49,600 bases of DNA from Streptomyces bambusae (GTDB taxonomy: Bacteria; Actinomycetota; Actinomycetes; Streptomycetales; Streptomycetaceae): positions 1 through 49,600 of the forward strand of contig NZ_WTFF01000016.1 in NCBI RefSeq assembly GCF_019400985.1, given 5' to 3'. Under the pieces are notes generated by a model, which saw only the letters and a list, made by a program, of their open reading frames with translations, ran no database searches and was not told where the DNA came from. Positions within the stretch are counted from its first letter, which is position 1. Each line of letters opens with the position of its first letter. The position numbers and the translations under genes were made by a program. This document shows, piece by piece, positions 7,894 to 14,752 of this stretch.

Positions 7894-7941
7894 CTCCCCC
7901 GCAAGCGGGAGGTACCCCCACCCGGGGCTGAAGCCCCCGGG
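7894..7941. repeat. Pair of hairpins between tnpB and the HxlR gene, one a GGGGGTACCTCCC-type mini-repeat
   Basis: Read on the minus strand, GGGGGTACCTCCC is followed by a short spacer and GGGGGAG (7894-7919). This has the same layout as the repeat inside the kinase gene at 33350. Next to it, CCCGGGGC-TGAA-GCCCC(C)GGG (7921-7941) forms a strong stem starting 15 bases past the HxlR stop, so it could serve as the HxlR terminator as well as the IS left end. Confidence 0.65.
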
Positions 7942-7955
7942 CTTCCTGGGAGAAA

Positions 7956-8633
7956 TCAGGTGAAGACCGGTCTGACGTGGGCGAACGCGCTGCGCGCGTT
8001 CCAGGTGGGGAAGGCCCGGACGAGCCACGAGGGGCCGTGGAGCCGGATACGGCCCTCCCGGGTGGCTTCGGCCCAGGTCAGCTGGCCGGCGTGCCATTTG
8101 ACGAAGGCCTCGGCCTCCGCGGTGATGTAGAGGTCTTCGTCGACGCCGGGATACGTCCGGCAGATCTCGGTCTCGCCGCGGTCGATCAGCAGCCAGTAGC
8201 GGTCGTGGTGCCGGCCGCGGGTGAAGTCGAAGCTGATGACGACGCGCCGGTCCGGGAGCCGGTCCCGGCGCAGTGCGTTGCACATCGACCACAGAGCCAC
8301 GTACGGGTCCAGGTGCGCGGGGGCGATCTCCAGCCAGGCCGCACCCCACTCGCCGAGCGACACGCACACCTTGAACAGGTCGTCACCCGCAGGCGTGAGC
8401 GTGTAGTGGTGTCCGCGTCCGTCGTCCTTGGGCGCCGACTCGACGATGCCGAGCCGTTCGAGCTGCTTCAGCCGCTGCGAGAGCAGCGTACGGGACAGCC
8501 CGGGCGCGCCGTCCAGGATCTCGCCAAAGCTTCCGCAGCCCAGGTGCAGGTTGCGGATGATCACCGGCGTCCAGCGCTCGGCGAAGATCTCGGCACCACG
8601 GGCGATCGGGCAGTACTGGCCGTAGGTCCGCAC
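7956..8633 (-). CDS. HxlR family winged-helix regulator with C-terminal SCP2-like domain
   Basis: A 225-aa protein starting VRTYGQYCPIARGAEIFAERW, the HxlR opening with the early conserved Cys. The winged helix covers about 15-100 (GAPGLSRTLLSQRLKQLERLGIV is the recognition region). The C-terminal half, with FTRGRHHDRYWLLIDRG, resembles the SCP2/ligand-binding extension found in longer actinobacterial HxlR proteins. The GTG at 8633 is the first possible start in frame that keeps the domain intact. It is divergent from the FAD-linked oxidase at 8817, which it probably controls. Confidence 0.85.
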   Translation of the reverse strand: MRTYGQYCPIARGAEIFAERWTPVIIRNLHLGCGSFGEILDGAPGLSRTLLSQRLKQLERLGIVESAPKDDGRGHHYTLTPAGDDLFKVCVSLGEWGAAWLEIAPAHLDPYVALWSMCNALRRDRLPDRRVVISFDFTRGRHHDRYWLLIDRGETEICRTYPGVDEDLYITAEAEAFVKWHAGQLTWAEATREGRIRLHGPSWLVRAFPTWNARSAFAHVRPVFT

Positions 8634-8728
8634 GATCCCAGTGTGACGCGGGTGACCATCGGGTGGAAAGTCCAGATTGTTGACTTCACCGCCACGACCC
8701 GCGGTGCTGCCATGGTGCTGTGGAGACG

Positions 8729-8807
8729 GGAGGGGCAAGGAACGGAGGGGAGCAAGGAGCGGAGGGGAGCAAGGAACGGAGGGGGCAAGGAGCGGAGGGG
8801 CAAGGAG
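8729..8807. repeat. Five tandem purine-only-like units between the HxlR gene and the FAD oxidase
   Basis: About five copies of a 15-18-bp unit, GGAGGGG(AG)CAAGGA(A/G)C, run up to the ATG of the oxidase at 8817. The strand is almost all purine. The last unit supplies the ribosome binding site AAGGAGG. The other units look like extra Shine-Dalgarno sequences, and the tract could form triplex or quadruplex structures. Confidence 0.8.
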
Positions 8808-8816
8808 GTGACCGTC

Positions 8817-10187
8817 ATGGACATCGACGGCTTCCGGGGCCGGCTGATCACCGCCGGCGACGCCGACTACGACACGGCCCGAGCCGTGTGGAACGGCGCC
8901 GTCGACCGGCACCCGCGGATCGTCGCCCGCTGCGGCGGCACAGCCGACGCGGCCGCGGCGGTGCGCTTCGCCCGCGAGCACGACCTGGAGATCGCCGTGC
9001 GGGGCGGGGGCCACAACGTGGCCGGCACCGCGGTCTGCGACGACGGGATCGTCATCGACCTCTCGGACATGCGGGCCGTGTGGGTGGACCCCGCCGGCCG
9101 TACGGCCCAGGTGTCGGGCGGGGCGCTGTGGGGCGACGTCGACCACGAGACACAGGCCTACGGTCTGGCCACCACGGGCGGCATCGTGGGCCACACCGGT
9201 GTCGGCGGACTCACCCTCGGCGGCGGCATCGGCTTCCTCATGCGCAAGCACGGGCTCGCCGTGGACAACCTGCTCGCCGCCGAGGTGGTCACCGCCGACG
9301 GCAGCATCGTCCGGGCGTCCGCCGACGAGCACCCCGAACTGTTCTGGGCACTGCGCGGGGGCGGAGGCAACTTCGGCGTCGTCACCTCCTTCCGGTTCGC
9401 CCTGCACCCGGTCGGCCCGACCGTGCTGGCCGGACCGGTCTTCTGGGCGGCCGAGGACACCACCGACGTACTGCGCTTCTACCGGTCCTTCGCCGCCGAA
9501 GCCCCCGACGAGCTGGGCAGCGTCGTCCGGCTCGGCACCGTCCCCCCGCTGCCGGTCGTCCCCGGGGAACTGCACGGGCGGCCGGCCGTCGCCGTCGTCT
9601 GCTGCTACGCCGGCGCCGTCGAGGACGGCGAGCGGGCGGTCCGCGCCCTGCGCCGGTTCGGCACGCCGCTGGTGGACCTGCTCGCACCGACGCCGTACGC
9701 CGCCTTTCAGGGCGCCCTGGACGACACCGTCCCCCATGGCTGGCACTACTACTGGAAGGCCGCCGGCCTCGACGGCCTCTCCGACGCGGCCATCGCCGTC
9801 ATCGCCGACCACGCCTACCGCGCCGGCTCACCCCTCTCGTACGCGTCCTTGTTCCACCTGGGAGGCGCCGTCGCCCGCGTCCCCCGCGAAGCCACCGCCT
9901 ACGCCGGTCGTGACGTGGCCCACCACATCGTCATCGACGCCGTGTGGCTCCCCGGGGAATCCGGCGAGCGGGCCGCGCCGGAGACCGAGTGGGCGCGCCG
10001 CTTCCTGCACGCCCTCCGGCCGCACAGCGCCGAGGGCGTCTACGTCAACTTCCTCGACTCCGACGACGGCGCCGACCGCGTCCGCCAGGCGTACGGCGGG
10101 CAGGTCCACCGCCGCCTGGGGGAGGTGAAGGCCAAGTACGACCCCGACAACGCCTTCCACCACAACAAGAACATCCTCCCCGGCTGA
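8817..10187 (+). CDS. FAD-binding (berberine-bridge/PCMH type) oxidoreductase
   Basis: A 456-aa protein with an N-terminal PCMH FAD domain (about 30-200). RGGGHNVAG has the His used for 8-alpha-histidyl FAD attachment; GGGIGFLMRKHGL and GGGGNFGVVTSF are the other FAD-wrapping loops. The BBE motif ends the protein (YVNFLD, then RLGEVKAKYDPDNAFHHNKNI). These enzymes oxidise alcohols, sugars or secondary-metabolite intermediates with O2; the substrate is not readable here. ATG 8817 sits 8 bases after GGAGG. The gene is divergent from an HxlR regulator and is probably induced by a ligand or redox signal. Confidence 0.92.
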   Translation: MDIDGFRGRLITAGDADYDTARAVWNGAVDRHPRIVARCGGTADAAAAVRFAREHDLEIAVRGGGHNVAGTAVCDDGIVIDLSDMRAVWVDPAGRTAQVSGGALWGDVDHETQAYGLATTGGIVGHTGVGGLTLGGGIGFLMRKHGLAVDNLLAAEVVTADGSIVRASADEHPELFWALRGGGGNFGVVTSFRFALHPVGPTVLAGPVFWAAEDTTDVLRFYRSFAAEAPDELGSVVRLGTVPPLPVVPGELHGRPAVAVVCCYAGAVEDGERAVRALRRFGTPLVDLLAPTPYAAFQGALDDTVPHGWHYYWKAAGLDGLSDAAIAVIADHAYRAGSPLSYASLFHLGGAVARVPREATAYAGRDVAHHIVIDAVWLPGESGERAAPETEWARRFLHALRPHSAEGVYVNFLDSDDGADRVRQAYGGQVHRRLGEVKAKYDPDNAFHHNKNILPG

Positions 10188-10293
10188 GCGGCAGCGCCCG
10201 TACGCCGCCGGGCGCCCCGGGAAGGGGGCGGCTAGCGTGGGCCCGAGGGGTGACGAGAACTGCCGGCCGGTGAAGGGAGCAGGGGAACTGCCG

Positions 10294-11019
10294 ATGGGAC
10301 CCGACCCGCGGAGCCGAGGCCGACGGCGGATCGGCACCTCGGCGGCCGTGGGACTCACCGTGGCCGTCCTGGTGGCCGCCAATCTGGCCGTGCACCGCTG
10401 GACGGGCCTGCCCGGCCTGGTGACGGCAGCCGTGGCCTGCGTCGTACTGCTCGGCGTACTCCGGTGGGCCGGCGGCACCCTGGCGGACGCGGGCCTCGCG
10501 CCCGGCACGCTGGCCCGCGGTGCCCGGTGGGCGCTGGCCCTGATCGCACTGGTCGGGGTCGTCTACCTGGCCGCAGCCCTGCTCCCGGCCACCAGGCTCC
10601 TGTTCGAGGACCGGCGCTACAGCGGGATGGACGGGGGCGAGCTGATGCTCCGTGTCCTCGTGCTGGTCCCCCTCGGCACGGTCCTGCTGGAGGAGACCGC
10701 CTTCCGCGGCGTGCTCTACGGGCTGGTGCTCCGGGCCCGCGGGGCGGCGTGGGCGACCGGTGTGTCGAGCGTGTTGTTCGGCCTCTGGCACGTCCTGCCG
10801 TCACTGCACCTGGCGACCGCGAAGCCCGCCCTGTCCCCGGTCTTCGGCGACTCCCGGCTCGGCGCCGCCGCGGCGGTCGGGGCGGCCGTGCTGTTCACGG
10901 CGGGAGCGGGCGTGCTGTTCTGCGAGCTACGCCGCCGCAGCGGCAGCCTGCTGGCTCCCATGGGCCTGCACTGGGCGGTCAACGCGTTCGGCTACGTCGT
11001 CGGCTTCCTGCTGCGCTGA
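10294..11019 (+). CDS. CPBP family intramembrane glutamic endopeptidase
   Basis: A polytopic membrane protein with the three ABI/CPBP motifs: EETAFRG (EExxxR), FGLWH (FxxxH) and HWAVN (HxxxN), each at the end of a predicted membrane helix. Members process membrane proteins or protect producers against bacteriocins; bacterial roles are mostly unknown. The ATG at 10294 follows GGGAGCAGGGG; a GTG at 10237 would add 19 polar residues. It converges on the membrane hydrolase gene at 11085. Confidence 0.88.
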   Translation: MGPDPRSRGRRRIGTSAAVGLTVAVLVAANLAVHRWTGLPGLVTAAVACVVLLGVLRWAGGTLADAGLAPGTLARGARWALALIALVGVVYLAAALLPATRLLFEDRRYSGMDGGELMLRVLVLVPLGTVLLEETAFRGVLYGLVLRARGAAWATGVSSVLFGLWHVLPSLHLATAKPALSPVFGDSRLGAAAAVGAAVLFTAGAGVLFCELRRRSGSLLAPMGLHWAVNAFGYVVGFLLR

Positions 11020-11084
11020 CCACCACCCGCGTGCTGTCCCCGTCGCGCTGCCTCCGTCGCGCTGCCCCCCCCCGTCGCACGGGC

Positions 11085-12848
11085 TCACTGGTCCGGCCGG
11101 ACGATGTCCTTCAGCCGGTCCAGGTCCTGCGGCGTGACCCCGGCGGGCCGCATGACGGCGTTCCAGCCGTCGACGTACGAGACCTTGTACGTGTGGCCGT
11201 GGCCGTCCGGTACGCCCGTGGAGAACGGCAGGTCGGCGGTGATCTGCCAGAAGGTCACGAAGGGGATCCAGAACATCGTCTCCAGCACGTCGTCGCCGGG
11301 CGCCTCGCCGATCCAGTCGGGTTCGTCGAGCACCAGGCTCGGGCTCCACCAGACGATCGGGTCGGAGGGGTTCATGAGGTAGAGCACGCGAGTGCCGTCC
11401 CACGGACGCTCCTGCGGAGGCGCTCCGGTGGCCGGGTCGCCGGTGAACCGGACGGTCCGCCCCTCCTTGTAGACGGGCTCGATCTCGGGGCTTCCCGCGT
11501 CGCGCTGGTCGCTGAACTCGCGGAACAGGGTGTTGAAGTTGGGCGGACCGGCGAACAGCGTGCCGGCGGTGCGGTTGCGCAGGTCGTACTCCCCGCTGAA
11601 CGCCGTCTCACCACCGAACGACCCCAGGCTCTCACCCGCCACGAACAGCCGTGGACGGGTGTCCGGGGGCAGCTGGGACCAGGTCTCGTAGACGGCGTCG
11701 AAGAGTTCACGGCCGGCCTCGCGCGCCTTGGCCTGGTCGACGAGATAGGACAGCCACGACGGCAGGTACGAGTACTGCATCGCCACGGTGGCCGAGTCGC
11801 CGTTGCCGAGGTACTCGAAGGTGTCCACCGCGGCGGGATCGACCCAGCCGCTCCCCGTCGTGGTCATCACCAGCAGGTTCTCGCGTTCGAAGCCGCCCGC
11901 CCGCTCGAGGTCCGCGACGGCTCGGGCGGCCCGGGTCTCCGCGTCGTCCGCCGTCGTCAGGCCGGCGTAGGCCCGCACGGGCTCCTGTGCCGTGCGGTGG
12001 GTGAACGCACCGATGTCCTGGGCCGACGGCCCGCCGGCGGCGAAGGCCCGGCCCTCCCGGCCCAGCGAGTCCCACGGCACGAGGGAATCGGGCCCGCCGG
12101 AGCGCAGGTCCGAGGTGGGACGCTGCACGCCTTCCGGTGTCTGCGTGTCCCGCAGCGAGAAGGCCTCGTTGGCCGCGTTCACGAAGCCCTGCAGCAGCAC
12201 CCCGGTGAACGCGGCCCACGCCAGCGCCGCGACCGCGATCCAGCCGACCGCCCGCGCCGCGCGCCGGCCGATCCACCGGTCGAGCAGGCGGGCGGCCCAG
12301 CGGTACAGGCCCCGCAGTCCCCGCCCGACCAGCAGCAGGAGCCAGAAGACGAGCACGGCGACGAACGGGCAGGCGACGGTGGCGAGGGCGCTGTAGTCGG
12401 TGACCCCCATGAGCCCGCGGATCCTGTGCTGCCAGTACTGCCCGAGCCCGAACGCGAGCCCGAACAGCACGATCGCCGAGACCACGAGGACCAGCCACGA
12501 CCTGCGTGAGGCGGTCCGCGCCTCCCGGTCGGCGAACGCGCGCCACACGTAGGCCGCCACGACACCGAGTCCGTACCCGATCGCCGCACTGATGCCCGCG
12601 ATCAGTCCTTGGAGGACGCCGCCGCGAGGCAGCAGCGACGGCGTGAAGGACAGACACGCCAGGACGAGCGCGCCCCAGCAGCCCGGCAGCGAGAGGTGGA
12701 GCAGTCGCCGGCGCCGGCCGGAGGCGGCGGACGGCTCCGCACGGTCCGCCGGGGCGGCGTCGCCACGCGCCGGCGGCCGTTCGGAAGCCGGCGGCCCTTC
12801 GGAAGCCGGTGGCTCTTCGGAAGCAGAATCCTGCGGATCGTACGTCAT
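11085..12848 (-). CDS. Membrane-anchored alpha/beta-hydrolase (Abhydrolase_9 type)
   Basis: A 587-aa protein. Residues 1-45 are acidic, Pro/Ser-rich and repetitive (EGPPASERPP). Four or five membrane helices (about 50-200) follow, then a soluble hydrolase domain containing FVAGESLGSFGGE, whose Ser in G-E-S-L-G is the likely nucleophile. The tail WQITADLPFSTGVPDGHGHTY supplies the His. This two-part architecture is common in actinobacteria, where the catalytic part faces out or in depending on helix count; its substrate is unknown. It is the last gene of a minus-strand run that starts at 18831, 98 bp from SulP, so it may be co-transcribed. Confidence 0.85.
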   Translation of the reverse strand: MTYDPQDSASEEPPASEGPPASERPPARGDAAPADRAEPSAASGRRRRLLHLSLPGCWGALVLACLSFTPSLLPRGGVLQGLIAGISAAIGYGLGVVAAYVWRAFADREARTASRRSWLVLVVSAIVLFGLAFGLGQYWQHRIRGLMGVTDYSALATVACPFVAVLVFWLLLLVGRGLRGLYRWAARLLDRWIGRRAARAVGWIAVAALAWAAFTGVLLQGFVNAANEAFSLRDTQTPEGVQRPTSDLRSGGPDSLVPWDSLGREGRAFAAGGPSAQDIGAFTHRTAQEPVRAYAGLTTADDAETRAARAVADLERAGGFERENLLVMTTTGSGWVDPAAVDTFEYLGNGDSATVAMQYSYLPSWLSYLVDQAKAREAGRELFDAVYETWSQLPPDTRPRLFVAGESLGSFGGETAFSGEYDLRNRTAGTLFAGPPNFNTLFREFSDQRDAGSPEIEPVYKEGRTVRFTGDPATGAPPQERPWDGTRVLYLMNPSDPIVWWSPSLVLDEPDWIGEAPGDDVLETMFWIPFVTFWQITADLPFSTGVPDGHGHTYKVSYVDGWNAVMRPAGVTPQDLDRLKDIVRPDQ

Positions 12849-12946
12849 GGCTCGCCTCCGGGGCCATGGTCCCAGGGCCCGGCCGCCGCCGCCATCCGAG
12901 CTGCCGGCAGGCCAAATGCGGAGGCGCCCTCCGGCCCGGCCGCCGG

Positions 12947-14737
12947 TCAGCTCCCGGTGATACCGGTACTCCCGGTACTCCCGGTGCTTCCGCTGCTCCC
13001 GTCGGTGGGCGCCTTCCACTCCGCTCCGGTGTGCAGGCGGAATGCGGTGACGGCGGCCTCCAGCGTGGGGAAGAAGTGGCCGGCGTCGATGGTGCGGGTG
13101 AGCTCGTACCGCTCCACCTTGCGCCGCACGGGGTCCTTGAGCTCGGCGAACACCAGGTGCACGCCCTCCGCGTTGAGCGTCTCGTCCAGCTCCGCCAGCA
13201 TGTCGGCGGCCGTGGTGTCCACATCGGTCATGGGCTCGGCCGCGACGACGATCCAAGCCGGCCGCGGGTCGGCGTCGGCCAGCCGCCTGACCTCGTCGCG
13301 GAAGGTCCTGGCGTTGGCGAAGATGAGCGGGGCGTCGAACCGGTAGATCACCAGGCCCGGCAGCTGCCCGGCGCGCGGGTAGGACCGTACGTCGTGGTAG
13401 CCCTCCAGGCCCGGCACCCGGCCCAGCACGGTGTTGTACGGCCACCAGGCGCGCCGGAAGACGTTGAGTACGGAGAGGGCCACGGCGATGGCGATCCCGG
13501 GGAGCACACCGAGCAGGGCCACGCCGGCGAAGGCCGCGAAGCACAGCAGGAACTCCGCCCGGCGCTGCCGCCACAGCCGTACCGTCCCCGGAATGTCGGC
13601 CAGCGACAGCGACGCGGTGATGACCACGGCGGCGAGGGCCGGCTGGGGGAGGTTGCGGAACAGGCCGGGGGCCAGCAGGAGCATCACGACGATGAGCGCC
13701 GCTCCGACGACACCTGTGAGCTGCGTCCTGGCCCCCGCACGCTGTGCCACCGCCGTGCGGGACCCGCTCGTGCTGACCGGGAAGCCCTGGAAGAGGGCGG
13801 CCGCCAGATTGGCCGCGCCCACCCCGGCCATCTCCCCGTTCCCGTGGACCTTCTGCCCGGTGCGGGCCGCGAACGCCGACGCGTTGGAGATCGTGTCGGC
13901 CAGCGACACCAGGGCGATGCCCAGCGCGCCGGCGAACAGCGGCGCGAGGTCGGAGAGCCCCACCTGCGGGATCGTGAACGGCGGGAAGCCCTCGGGCAGC
14001 ACCCCGACCAGGCCGACACCGCGCTCGCCCAGGTCGAACACGACGGCCGCGGCGATCGCCAGGACCACCATGACGAGCACCGCGGGGACCTTCGGGACGA
14101 ACCGCTGCAGGACCAGGAGCAGGACGATCCCGCCCACGCCGACCGCGGCGGCCGCCGGCACCACCGCGCCCTCGGCGATCTTGCGTACCAGGCCGGCGCA
14201 CTCACCGATCAGATTGTCCGCGTCCACCGAGAAGCCGAGCAGCTTGGGCAACTGGCCGATCAGGATCGTCAGGGCCAGGCCGTTCATGTAGCCGATCATC
14301 GTCGGCTTCGAGACCAGGTCGGCGATGAAGCCGAGCTTGGCCACCGAGGCCAGGATCATGATGGCCGCCACCATGAGCGCGAGCACGGACGCCAGGGCGA
14401 CCGCCCGGCCGGGATCCCCGCCGGCCGCCACCAGCGGCAGCACGGTCGCGGCGATCATCGGCCCCAGCGAGGAGTCCGGGCCCAGCACCAGGATCCGGGA
14501 CGGCCCGCACACCGCGTAGCCGAGCAGGCAGAGGACCGTCGTGTACAGCCCGGTGATCGGCGGCAGGCCCGCCAGTTCGGCGTACGCCATGCCCTGCGGC
14601 ACCAGCAGCGTGGTCAGCACGACTCCCGCGACCACGTCCTTGACCAGCCACTCGCGCCGGTAGGACGACACCGCGCGCACGCCGGGCACGGCCCGGAGCC
14701 GGGAGACGGGCCCGTGGCCGCTGCGCCGCGTCGTCAC
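12947..14737 (-). CDS. SulP/SLC26 family anion permease with STAS domain
   Basis: A 596-aa transporter with 10-12 hydrophobic segments (about 25-425). PQGMAYAELAGLPPITGLY is the SulP signature. The cytoplasmic STAS domain spans about 450-565 (YRFDAPLIFANARTF, then DVDTTAADML). SulP proteins carry sulfate, bicarbonate or other anions. The extreme C-terminus is a GST-type repeat (GSTGSTGSTGITGS), an unusual flexible tail. It starts 15 bp after the P-type ATPase stop and is probably in the same transcript, implying paired anion and cation transport. Confidence 0.93.
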   Translation of the reverse strand: MTTRRSGHGPVSRLRAVPGVRAVSSYRREWLVKDVVAGVVLTTLLVPQGMAYAELAGLPPITGLYTTVLCLLGYAVCGPSRILVLGPDSSLGPMIAATVLPLVAAGGDPGRAVALASVLALMVAAIMILASVAKLGFIADLVSKPTMIGYMNGLALTILIGQLPKLLGFSVDADNLIGECAGLVRKIAEGAVVPAAAAVGVGGIVLLLVLQRFVPKVPAVLVMVVLAIAAAVVFDLGERGVGLVGVLPEGFPPFTIPQVGLSDLAPLFAGALGIALVSLADTISNASAFAARTGQKVHGNGEMAGVGAANLAAALFQGFPVSTSGSRTAVAQRAGARTQLTGVVGAALIVVMLLLAPGLFRNLPQPALAAVVITASLSLADIPGTVRLWRQRRAEFLLCFAAFAGVALLGVLPGIAIAVALSVLNVFRRAWWPYNTVLGRVPGLEGYHDVRSYPRAGQLPGLVIYRFDAPLIFANARTFRDEVRRLADADPRPAWIVVAAEPMTDVDTTAADMLAELDETLNAEGVHLVFAELKDPVRRKVERYELTRTIDAGHFFPTLEAAVTAFRLHTGAEWKAPTDGSSGSTGSTGSTGITGS

Positions 14738-14752
14738 GGGCGGTCCCTCCCC

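Larger units (their letters stand above)
6524..7945 (-). mobile_element. IS200/IS605-group element with tnpB only (IS1341-like)
   Basis: One complete tnpB lies between hairpin-bearing ends. The right-end candidate is CTCGGTCC-TTCA-GGGCCGAG read on the minus strand (6532-6551), flanked by AAG and AAGTTGAC. Near the left end is AAGCCCGGGGGCTTCAGCCCCGGG, again with a TTCA loop (7921-7945). No tnpA is nearby, so movement would need a TnpA in trans. No terminal inverted repeats or target duplication are expected for this group. Exact ends are uncertain, especially on the left. Confidence 0.65.

Noticed and set aside
7977..8816. An upstream extension of the FAD oxidase frame
   Set aside because: It lies antisense to the HxlR regulator and lacks a domain; AAGGAGG before 8817 gives the real start.
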